NCBI GenBank assembly: GCA_019059635.1
Contig: JAGVRJ010000006.1
Coordinates: 744,001-808,000, forward strand
Source: Proales similis
Lineage: Eukaryota > Rotifera > Eurotatoria > Ploima > Proalidae
DNA length: 64,000 nucleotides
Direction: 5' to 3'
Part shown: positions 9,683 through 19,327 of the stretch, in pieces
Layout of the letters: the number at the start of each line of letters is the position of its first letter
How positions within the stretch are numbered: position 1 is the stretch's first letter
Position numbers and translations under genes: made by a program
The notes under the pieces: model-generated
What the model saw: the letters and a program-made list of their open reading frames with translations, nothing else
Database searches by the model: none
What the model was told of the DNA's origin: nothing

Positions 9683-12049
9683 TCAACTTTTGTTCACTTG
9701 AACTATCTTCCGTTGTCCATCGACTGACATCCACCTGAACGATGCGTTATTCAAAAGTTTTTTTCGTTCGTCTGCGCTCCCTTACCTCTTGTTTGTCGAT
9801 GCTTGTTAAATAATCTTAACAAGGTCAAACATTAAACGATTTTAAGACACGACCCCACTTACCATTTTGTATCAAAGAATACACGCAGACAATATTCTTC
9901 TTGGATGAGGCCCTTTTTTTCGAACTTGAAATAATGGTCGCCTTTTCTAACAGCCATTCTAACGTAGCCTTGGTTGAACTTTGGGTTATCAATCTTCAGC
10001 TCTTTTTTGAACTCCAGGCCCTTATCGTTTGCCTTTTATAATCAAGACTATTCCAGAAACGAGTCCGAACTTACGCCTGGCTTCTTTGAATAGATCCGCA
10101 AGCAAACACTTTCCTTTTGCGATGTTTCATACGACCTCTCAAAGGCAATTATGGTCAAGACCCTTTTCTGATTGTCTCTGCCGCCAATTCGAAGTCGACA
10201 AGCACATCCGTTCTCTATTGCGCTCTTTCAATGAGTACCAATGAGCAAGATCAAAAGGTAATTGGCTTACCCGTGTCCATGGTTTTCATTGTCAATTCTT
10301 TGACTGAAACTATGCTCCATTGCGTGAAAATGGTCTTTTTTGAACTTAGCTGCCAAGATTGTATATGATAAGAATGAGCCAGCGCCTACCGATTTCATTT
10401 TGAGTTTGGGATGCTGATCGCCCTATTCGGAAATCAGACCAGTTTTTGATTGGTTCATGAAAGTCTCACCTCTATTTTGTGGCGAATCTCTTTCTCTGGC
10501 TGCAGATTAAACACTGTGACACCTTCAAACGACTGTAAAAATTCTTCATAGGACATGCTATTTGTTTTTCAATTGAACGATTCCGCTTCTGGAGTTTAAG
10601 TCTCTCAAATTACTAAAACTGGCCGGGATCGGTTGAGCTCAGTCCACGTCGAATTAAACGCTTTTCAAGCTTGATGTTTTCTTTTTTGCTTCAAAATGAA
10701 TTCCTGAAATAAACTGCCATGTTGAGAACAGCCCAAGTTTTACGCTTTTATCTTGCATCCAATGTTGTGCGGATTTCGAATCCGCAAAAAGCGATTTGGG
10801 CCGAGTCGATGAACTGCTTCGATTAAATATTGATGACCGGCGATAAGACCTTTGCGTTCAGAGTCTATTTCCTGGATTGGGTCTATAGAATTCGCTTCAG
10901 AAATTCAAGCCTGTCTATTTTGTGAGCTTACATTTAAGGTATAGCAGCCCATCAGCTGTTCAGTTTCGAAGGCGAATTTCATAATAATGAAGAGCTCGTC
11001 GATGTCGGGTAAGGCCATAACTGAAGTGGCCTTTTTGCTTGCTTCGAACATTCGGATGATGCGCTTTCTGTGGTTTTGCTGTGCTTTGATTTCATTTATG
11101 GAATAAGTGTCATGAATGCCGCCAGAGAGTAAGAGGGCGGCGTTCTCCATCCAGCCGCCATTCAAGTACTCGAACTTTCCTAAAAACCTTATCTCTAATC
11201 TGTTGGAAGACAAAATGGCTTAAAGACTGGCAGGGAGCTAACTTGGCCACGGCCTTTTCAAACAGTGGAATCCAGAACTCGTTGGGGTTGGAGAGATTTC
11301 GCGCAAAGAGCAGCTGATAACTCAAGTCTACGGGCAAGTAATCGTCTATGACCACATCATACCACTGGTCCATTTTCCACAAGCGAAAATGATAGGCGCC
11401 CTTGAGCATGTTTTCTCGCACCGAATTGTCGCTGGGTACGAGAAAACTGACTAGATCTCTATTCCTGGTGATACCCATTATGGCTGCGAGCAGAAAGCAG
11501 TCGCCAACGCAACCTTGAAAGACGTCGTTGGCGCTCAGTTTGGTCAAATAGTCCTCGATCCGGAAATTATTTTCAAGCGATTCCCCGTTCTTGCCGAGAA
11601 CGAAATGATGCTCAGCATCGCCGTTGGCTTTCAGTTGATATGAAATATTCTTCGAATCTTTGATTAAACCAAACAGAACGCGGCTAAATCGATTTGCCTA
11701 CCGGACACCTTTTCCACTTGATATTGGCATCAAGCTCTTCGAGTTCGATCTTGAATAAGCCCAGCCGCAGCATGATGTATTGGGCCAGTCTCGATCGACA
11801 ATCGTCAGTGATTGACTGGATACAGGCTTTAAACTGCGGATCAACAAACTTTTGTTCAAGCTGCCTAATGTCGCCAATTTTTTGATCCAAAAATGGCTCA
11901 ACATTGCCTTCTTGGGCATTAACTCTTTGTTCAATTTGTTTATTCTGAGAATGATCAAGCTCGTTCGAATCATTTTTGATGCAATTTTCAACATTCAGCA
12001 TCTCATAACTACTCTCTTGCGGATTTTCGGATTCAAAACTCTGCGCCAT
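9683..12049 (-). CDS. Calpain-type cysteine protease with divergent active-site surroundings
   Basis: Homologue of cytosolic calcium-dependent calpains, lying between the two metallothionein genes. Exon 1 starts MAQSFESENPQ. The protease core has FQGCVGDCFLLAAI (catalytic Cys; Phe replaces the usual Trp), DDYLPVD, NPNEFWIPLFEKAVAKL and YLNGGWMENAALLLSGG. GLIAGHQYLIEAV carries the catalytic His, and RFLRIRNPHN carries the Asn where calpains have NPWG. MSYEEFLQSFEGVTVFNLQ closes the core. A C2-like domain III follows, ending EEYCLRVFFDTKWWMSVDG. No penta-EF-hand was found. All joins can be made with GT-AG in phase, for example KRCP/NISYQL, AVAK/LEIRFL, YTLN/EIDSER and GHG/AIENG. The missing NPWG and following Trp-rich segment make activity uncertain. 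A second calpain-like gene is at 36.2 kb. Confidence 0.82.
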
Positions 12050-12354
12050 TTTCAGAATAGGAAAACTAGCAAGACAAGTGCCAAATGCCCTTGTAATTGA
12101 ATTTAAAAGGAGACAGGAACTTGACAGAGAGAAACCTTATTAGGCTGCATGGTCTGTCTGTTACAGGGAAGGAGGGAAGGAAACTTGCTAAGCAGCAGCT
12201 TATTGAATTAGTATCATTTATAAGGAATCAAATTTTGATTAAAGCGCAAGAAAAGAAAAGTTTAAAAAACGTTGAATTATGCTGGAATATTTAAATGTCG
12301 AATAGCAATTCAGAAAAATTATTAAACCATCACAATTGTCATGAGAGTGCGTTT

Positions 12355-12497
12355 TGCACACGGAACGTATCTGCGCTCGGCCCCTTTTGCACACGAGCAT
12401 GTCGCGTGTGGACCAATAGCGCTCGCCCTTGCCGACACATGCTTCACACGGGCCTTATTTTGCACTCGGCACGCACCCGTCCGAGTAGCCTATAAAT
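12355..12497 (+). promoter_or_regulatory. Metallothionein copy 2 promoter: metal-response elements, CCAAT, TATA
   Basis: It has the same elements as copy 1, shifted by 3162 nt: TGCGCTCGGCCC at 12372-12383, TGCACAC at 12388-12394, CCAAT at 12413-12417, TGCACTCGGC at 12461-12470 and TATAAAT at 12491-12497. It also has an extra upstream core TGCACAC at 12355-12361, which in copy 1 reads TGCAAAC. Confidence 0.75.
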
Positions 12498-12569
12498 TGG
12501 CGCCGCTGAGTCGAACGGGCAGAAATCCAAGCAAGAGATACAAGTTCGAACCGACCTCCAACCGACAAG

Positions 12570-12770
12570 ATGACCTGCAAATGCTGTGGTAAGCTGAATC
12601 TGCACCCTGCCCCACCTCTCAGCGCTTTTCAGCCCTCTCCAGACAAGTGCCAGTGCGACTGTACTGACTGCGGCAGCCAGTGCACCTGCGACAAATGCGA
12701 GTGCAAATGCTGCGCCAAGGCCAAGTGCTGCGATTCCTGCAAGTGCAAGCCAACCGCCAAAGCCCAATAA
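12570..12770 (+). CDS. Metallothionein, copy 2
   Basis: Encodes the same 48-residue, 17-cysteine protein as copy 1. Exons are 12570-12588 and 12643-12770, with the same 54-nt stop-free intron. The only coding difference is a silent CCG-to-CCA change in the C-terminal Pro codon. Such identity in both coding and promoter sequence points to a recent duplication or ongoing gene conversion. Function is as for copy 1: metal storage and detoxification. Confidence 0.9.
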   Translation: MTCKCCGKLNLHPAPPLSAFQPSPDKCQCDCTDCGSQCTCDKCECKCCAKAKCCDSCKCKPTAKAQ

Positions 12771-12997
12771 GGATCAATCGTATTTAGTTGTAAAATTGTG
12801 CATTTTTTTGAATTTTTGGCGAGAAAATAAATTTTAGTTACAACTTATCTGCAATTTATTTTACAACAATTGTTTGCGGGTTTGCTTTTTACATTAGATC
12901 GAGCAAAGAAGTAAAAGAGTCGAAAATAAAGAGCCGAAACCGGTCACAAGAGATCTGATTATCTATGTTGGTTAAGAGGGCTTCACGAGGCAGGGGC

Positions 12998-14095
12998 TCA
13001 TGTGAAAGTAGAAGATTCTTCAAAATTTTCTGTCATTCCCAAAAGAGAGTCTTCGTCTGCGTCGAGTTTGCTCTTTTGAGTTTCTTCGTCTTCCTCGTCT
13101 TCGTCCTCTTGGTCGTCAGTTTCACTTGAACTCAGGTCTCCGATCACTTCTTTGATGAAGAGGTTCTTGAAATTGGTTCTCACTCCCGTGCCCACTTCGT
13201 CGACTGATAAGTTGCTTGCGTCCTCGTCACCTGCAATGCTGGTCAAGTTCAAGTTGGTGTCGTCCATTAAAGTATCAGTCTTGGAAAGATCCTTGTCTCC
13301 GCGGAACGAAGCGCTCATCATCGTTGAATCCTCGTCAATATCAAACGATAAATTGCTCTCGTCAATGGCGCTCTTTGACTCATTCGGCTCATCCTGAGAA
13401 GCTATGCGAAGTGCGCTCAGATGATTACTGGCTTTGATTGCCGAGTCTATCTCGCTGTCAAGCTCCTTCTGATCCAACGAACCCTCCAGCTGCACGACTT
13501 CGTAATCTATCTTGGCCGCTTCTCGGTCCGCCCTGAACAACTGCTTCAATCTCAGCTCGGCCTGATCGTATTCGGAAATTTTCTTTTTCAGAACTTCGCG
13601 AAATCGCTTGCGACGAACGTTCTTCAACGGAGCAGTTATGCCGTGATGCCAGGCGAACTTTTCGTGCGCGTCGTTGCGACTCTTTTTGTCGTCAGTTTTG
13701 GACTCGGTGTTTTTCTCGTCGTCTGAGCTCCATTCTTGAGTTTTGCAAACGATCATTTGCGAGATGTCGCCGATTTTGCTGATCATTTTCTTGTCGTAGC
13801 TCTTGAAAGTCTCCAGTATGCAGGGCAAGTCCACGAGGCGGCCGTGCAGTGTTTCTTGGTCGAATTTAACTGTGGCCTGTCGACTTTCTGAATTTATATC
13901 GATGAAGAGGCGATCGCGAAGGGCATCTTTCGACGCATCCGCTTCTGCCTTGGCTTGTTCGCAGCTAAGCAGAAACTCCCGCAGAGCCTTGGTAGTTGGG
14001 TGCGGCTCTTCTGCGCCCTGCTTTTTGTGAGGCAGCCGCAGAATGAGCTGGCTGTCGAGCTCGATCGTCTCTTCGCCCAGAGAAACTCTATCCAT
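12998..14095 (-). CDS. TAF7: TFIID subunit TAF7
   Basis: Nuclear subunit of the TFIID general transcription factor, which in other animals binds TAF1 and restrains its acetyltransferase. The single exon starts MDRVSLGEETIELDSQLILR, the only ATG in reach of the domain. The TAFII55 domain is clear: ILRLP, DRLFIDINSESRQATVKFD, LVDLPCILETFKSYDKKM, KIGDISQMIVCK and HGITAPLKNVRRKRFRE. The second half is acidic and Ser-rich with a Glu/Asp run (DDQEDEDEEDEE), usual for the family. The length (365 residues) is close to other animal TAF7 proteins. The head-to-head neighbour on the far side of LYRM7 is the ankyrin gene. Confidence 0.92.
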   Translation of the reverse strand: MDRVSLGEETIELDSQLILRLPHKKQGAEEPHPTTKALREFLLSCEQAKAEADASKDALRDRLFIDINSESRQATVKFDQETLHGRLVDLPCILETFKSYDKKMISKIGDISQMIVCKTQEWSSDDEKNTESKTDDKKSRNDAHEKFAWHHGITAPLKNVRRKRFREVLKKKISEYDQAELRLKQLFRADREAAKIDYEVVQLEGSLDQKELDSEIDSAIKASNHLSALRIASQDEPNESKSAIDESNLSFDIDEDSTMMSASFRGDKDLSKTDTLMDDTNLNLTSIAGDEDASNLSVDEVGTGVRTNFKNLFIKEVIGDLSSSETDDQEDEDEEDEETQKSKLDADEDSLLGMTENFEESSTFT

Positions 14096-14176
14096 TCTCA
14101 CAAAAGAAAAAAATCTCACAAAAAGACTTTAATCTAAAATGCAGACAGAGAACAGTGAATAAATGCAGAGAAAATT

Positions 14177-14681
14177 TTATTTATTCTTATCGTCGTCGAC
14201 CAGCATATAAGGCTTAATTTTCAGCTCTTCAGTGAAAGTTAATTTTAGAATGAAAAGAGCAAAAGTAAAGAGAGATCACTGCCTACGGTAAGTGTTTTGT
14301 TTCTCTTCTACTTTGACTGTCTGATAGACGCTTGTGCGCAGCAATCGATCCACCTCTTTGCCCGTGCGTATGAGCTCGATGATTTTTTCTTTGTCCGTTT
14401 CTTCCTTGTTGGCACGGAATTCGTTTCTCAGTCGAGCTAGACTGTCTACAATGCACCGTTTGAAACAGAACGAATAGAAGCCTGAGCATTTGAAATGAAT
14501 TGAATTAAAAAAAACCATCAGCTTACTTTGCAGGCGTGGCCTATCGCCCTCGAACAATTGCGACCTCGTTTTATACAGTTGTTTGTAAAGGCGAATAACC
14601 TTTTGAAGTCGATCAGAACAGAAATAAGACAAAGACAAGATAGTTGGTCACTTTGGCGTATAAGCTGGATGAATTGCTCAT
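14177..14681 (-). CDS. LYRM7: LYR-motif protein 7 (mitochondrial complex III assembly factor, MZM1 type)
   Basis: Small matrix chaperone that holds the Rieske iron-sulfur protein before its insertion into complex III. Four exons on the minus strand join to MSNSSSLYAK/VIRLYKQLYKTRSQLF..RPRLQ/TRLRNEFRANKEETDKEK..LLRTSVYQTVKVEEKQNTY/QLKIKPYMLVDDDKNK. The LYR-like motif (RLYK), the ExFRxNK block and LLRTSV match human LYRM7 position by position. The 30-nt first exon (14681-14652) is followed by a GT-AG intron ending right before VIRLYK, and this start aligns with the human N-terminus. The resulting protein is about 100 residues, typical for the family. Confidence 0.85.
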
Positions 14682-14900
14682 TTCCACTTAGAGCTAGAGC
14701 TGATTAAAAAAAAAATTTGCCTAGATTTGCCGATTATTTTTTGTCTCGAGATTAAGCGAACGAATTCGTGCCATTTTTGTGTTCCCTAGTGTGTTGGCGA
14801 TTGCAGAACCAACGTCTCTAAAGCTCAACCGTTCTTTTGTTTCGTTCATGTCAATTTTTTCTTTGCTATTCGAAGAAATGATAAAGATCCAGACCGAAGG

Positions 14901-17900
14901 ATGAAGACCCAACTTCGTGACCAAGTGAGTTGCTAGTCCAAAAAGCCGCGCTCGATTCAAGCGTTCACTCTTGTCAGCCACCTCTTCTCCAAGCCATATT
15001 TTTGCACGACTTTCAGCTCGCAACAAAGCTGATTGAAACCGAGGACATAAACCAACAAGTAAAAAAAAAACGGCGTTCACTAGTTTCTCGGCGTTTTCTT
15101 CCACTTGACCACACCAAGAGCTTAACTGGTGGACTTTCGCCTCTGCACGTGGCGGCTCACTGCAGCTCAACCGGTCCCCGGTCCAAGTGCCCAGTAGAGC
15201 AACAAGATACTGACAGCAAGAGCCAAGTTGTACACTTGCTCGCACTCTTGTGCTCAAGAGGGGCCCGGGTCAATTGCAAGGATGAGCGTGGTCTCACCCC
15301 GCTTCACTATGCTTGTCGAGTAGATGCTGCTGTAGGTGAATTAACTGATCGCCCCTTTCAAAAAGTCAATTCGCTCGCCTAATCGGACAGGAGGCTGCGC
15401 GAATCCTTGTCGAAGCAGGCTCAGAGGTCAACTCTCGAGACCGTTACTGGCAAACTCCATTTCTAATTTGCTCAATGTTCAACTCGAATCGATGCGCCGA
15501 GTACCTGATTGATCATGTGAGCAATATCGACGCCACCGATCGATATGGCAGATCTGCGCTTGCTCACGCTTCATTCAACGGAAACTTAAAGGTACGTCCC
15601 TTAGAGTTGACGGTGAAACTCGACCAAGTGATTAAACCCAACGCTAGCTGGTCGAAATGCTCTTGCAGCGAAACGCAAACTGCAACCTTCAAGACAAACA
15701 CGAGCGAAGACCTATTCATTGGGCTACGTTTCTGGGCTACTCGGAGATCATATCTTTGCTGGTGTCGCACGGAGCAGACGTCAATTGCTTTGATAAGGCG
15801 GTAGCTTAATATTCAATCTTTAAAGTAGTGATAGTTAGAAGAAAGAAACGTTTTTTTTCCAGCGTTATTCTCCATTTTTGGTGGCCAGTGCGAGTGGCAA
15901 AAGCGATCAAGTCCTGCGGCTGCTGATCGATGCAGGAGCCAACAGACATGCAGCTACGATACACGATTCGGATGCACTGCAGCTCGCCTGCTTGAATGGC
16001 CATGAGCAAACAGCACGGGAGCTATATTTCAACCACGAGGTCAAATTGAGATCCAACAACAAAGGAAATCACCCGCTGCACTTTGCTGCCGGCACCAAAC
16101 AAGGAGCCTCGTGTCTGGAGTTTCTGCTATCGATCGGAGCTGACATTGATATTGTGAACCAGCAGGGCAGAAGCGCGCTGCATATTGCGGCTCTGAATGG
16201 CCGCACGGCGTGTGCGTCCGTTCTCATTTCAAATGGTGAATTTCTTACCCATCTCTGTCAAGTCTGAGTGCACAACATTTAAGAACTGAAAGGAGCCAAT
16301 CTAAGCCTGGTTGACAAGTTTGGTTACACTGCTCTTCATCTGGCCGCGTTGAATGGAAAAGAGGATGCGATGCGAATCCTGGTCCAAGCAGGCGCCGATA
16401 TTCACAGGTGAACTTTTTAATCAGTCGATAGGCGCCTTTAAACAACTTGGCACAGCCTTGGCCCTGACCGAATGCTACCGTGGGCTTATGCTGCTATCCA
16501 AGGCCATACTGCCTGCTTCAGAGGCAAGTATAATCAGACAACTAGATCGCAGCCATCTCAATTCTGCTGTGAAAATTAGTCGCGATGGAGGTCTTAAAAG
16601 ACTCGACTGTGCGAAGGGAATATTTTTGCTCCACCGACCATCTTGAACGCACATTCGTTCATTTGGCTGCCATTTCGGGGTAGCGCTTTTTGATTTGCAC
16701 CACTTCAATTACCGATTCAAACATGACGAACTGTTTAACAAAGCAATTATGAGTGCTTGAACCTGTTCATCCAAAGTGGCTGCGACTTGAACCAGCCGGA
16801 CCGATTCGGAAAGTAATTCGCTTTTTCCTTTTTTTCTAAGCTAAATTCAAATTTTTTATTGAACCCCAAAGCACCGCGCTTCATTACGCGTGTATGGGAG
16901 CTCACCTGAAATGCGTCGAATTGCTGGTTACGTGTGGAGCTCAAGTAAACGAGCTGAACCTTGCAGTGGGCTGCGTGGACGACGAAGATGTAAAAGGCGA
17001 AGGCGGTCGTGGCTGCTCGGCACTCATGCTTGCTTGTGCGTTCGACCAGGACGGCTATGTCGTTCGTGAGCTGGTATTAAACGCCTCTGCTCAATTGGAC
17101 CAGGTCGATGCCAACGGTTTCAATGCGTTACACTACGCCGCCCTTCAGGGAAATTCGAACGTTTTCGAAATTGTGAGTCGTTCGTAACTGTTCGGGCCTT
17201 AAAAAAAACACTTTGAATTAGATTATTTGCAGCTGCTGTCTGCATGTGGTGACCTTGATCAACAAGCAAACGAGCTTATGCTTCATCCATTGCACATTCT
17301 GGCAAGCCGAACCCATTTTTTTTTCAAAACCTTTGGTTGTTCACGCGACTGGTTTTCAAGGCCTTCTACGGTTATCGCGACTGCTTGCAAATAGTCCTCA
17401 CTATTTTTGACGTCAACGTTCTGGACGCCCAAGGTCGCAGTCCGTTGTATTTAGCATGTCAGCAGGGCAACATTTCGTGTGTTGAACTCTTGCTCAATGA
17501 AGGCGCTGATCCATTTTTTGGTGGACGCGAGCTGAACACAACTACAATACACGCGGCTGCATGGAGCGATTCGGTCGACTGCATTCGGTATCTGGAAAAA
17601 GTGTTGAAAAAAAAGGAGCTGAACGGCAAAGGAAATCCCATCGAACTGGTGGACGAGAAAGGCAGGACTGCACTGATGCTGGCCGTCGAGCGGGACAATG
17701 TCAACATGCTCGAATATCTCATTCAGAAGCTGAATGCCAACGTTTCAGTGAGCGACCACACTGGCCGCACTGCGCTTCACCGAGCGGTAATTTCTCGCCA
17801 ACTGACACCACAGCTTTTTCTTCATTCGCTTCATAGGCAATGCTGGGCCACTGCGAATGCATCAATTTGATATTGAAATGCGATCCGCACACGATTCACA

Positions 17901-19084
17901 GAAGAGACTCGCTGGGACGCTTGGCAGTGCACTACGCGGCCGGTGGAGGCCAACTGCAGGCGTTGAAAATTTTAATCAAGGCGCACGCAAAATCGAAAGG
18001 CGAATGGCAAAAAGAGTTGGTCGACTCCAACTTTTACTCTCCGCTGCATTACGCTTGCCTAAGCGGCGAACTCGACTGTCTTGAGTATTTGAGCAAAAAA
18101 GGCAAATGCGCCGTGTTCCTCAGGTCGTTATCGTCAAAGAGATTTTACTACTCGCCTTTACACGCTGCCTGCTCTACCAGTCAGTCCGCTTGTGTCGAGT
18201 ACATTCTCAACGAGTTTCCGTCGCTCGAGTTGACAAACTTGCAAGACTCACGAGGCAATTGTCCACTCCATCATGCAGCAGCCCAGAATGACTGCTGTTC
18301 AGTGCACACGCTGCTCGAATTCGGAGCACAGCTGGATGCACGCAACAGAAAAGGGCTGAATGTTCTGATGATTGCGGCAGCCAACAACTCTTTCGACGTA
18401 ATTGAGCTGCTATTTGCGCTCGGCTTGCTAAGTGTGTCCACCCTGGGTGACGTTGACCTCCAAGGCAACTCTGCTCTGCACTGGGCACTCAAAAGCCAGA
18501 ATGAAAATTGTGCGCTCCTGCTTCTGGACCACATCACTGCCGAGCGCATCATAAATCTTCAAAATCAACAAGGAGAGACGGTTCTGCATTTGGCGGCTGC
18601 GAATGGCTTTGTGACGAGCGTCGAGATACTGCTGAGCAAAGGCGCCGATGCCAGCATCAGAGACAAGAACCAGCACACGCCAGTGATGAGCTGTGCCAAG
18701 AACGAGCAAGTGGCTCAATGTCTTCAGCTCTTGCTGCAGAACGTCCTTGGGAAGCCTCACTTTAATTTGCCGCCTTCTCTGGCCACCCAAATGGCGAGCT
18801 TAGACCTGTCTGGCAGCCAACTAGTCCTCAACGATGTTAACATAAATGAGCTGGCCAGAGAAAGTGCTTCCCGGTCTAAGAGCAAGAAGCGAACGGGCCT
18901 CGGCCAGGAAATGTCGCATCTGAATTCAACTCTAAATGAATCCGATCTGAATGAAGCCAACGAGTATGCTTCTTCTCACGAACTGATCGAAGCAGCCAAT
19001 TCATTACAATTCGACCGGAGCAGGCCGTTTGAGTCCTCTCTTCGCTCTCCCAGCGTCAGCTCGTTCGATTCGGACTTTTTTTGA
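14901..19084 (+). CDS. ANKRD28: Ankyrin-repeat regulatory subunit of protein phosphatase 6 (ANKRD28/44/52 type)
   Basis: Scaffold made almost wholly of ankyrin repeats; in vertebrates this family binds the PP6 holoenzyme. Exon 1 (14901-14924) encodes MKTQLRDQ and exon 2 (14978-15058) PPLLQAIFLHDFQLATKLIE, matching the LRDQPSLVQAIF start of ANKRD28. A stop-free 60-nt intron follows (15059-15118), then repeats such as GGLSPLHVAAH, DERGLTPLHYAC, GRSALAHASFNGN, QGRSALHIAALNGR and DANGFNALHYAALQGN. The last large exon, 17837-19084, holds GRLAVHYAAGGGQ, GNCPLHHAAAQND, GETVLHLAAANGF and HTPVMSCAKNEQVAQCLQLLLQNVLG, the capping region before an unstructured Ser-rich tail. Exon joins between 15.3 and 17.8 kb were only partly traced. 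I cannot choose between the three vertebrate paralogues. Confidence 0.85.
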
Positions 19085-19327
19085 ACGGACCAAATCATGT
19101 TTAATTCGCAACTCAATTCAATCAATTTCAACTCGCTTCTTTTATTTCAAATTTATTTGTCCTAATTTAACTCAACTCAATCAAATCCAATTGGTGTAAA
19201 TTCTTTTTTCCATCGGCCTCTGTGAATGCATTATTCAAAGAGAGAAAGATTTCAAAACCTTTCCATAGCAATTTTTATTGACAAGTGTCGACCTTTTCAC
19301 GCCAATCTCTTCAAATTAAAGGCAGAT

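Larger units (their letters stand above)
12347..12834 (+). repeat. Metallothionein gene duplication unit, copy 2
   Basis: Second copy of the unit at 9185-9672, same orientation, with the calpain gene between the copies. The 3' end differs by homopolymer lengths (7 and 5 T instead of 8 and 4). AATAAA is at 12826-12831, after which the two diverge. Confidence 0.9.

Noticed and set aside
9683-12049. Apparent frameshifts at three exon joins of the calpain gene, suggesting a pseudogene.
   Set aside because: Taking the next AG instead of the first one (after GATTCGAAG, CCAATCCAG and GAAAGAG) restores phase at each join with normal intron lengths.
19226-19327. Earlier start for MRE11.
   Set aside because: The extra residues have no family counterpart; ATG 19328 precedes the usual Ser/Asp-rich leader.
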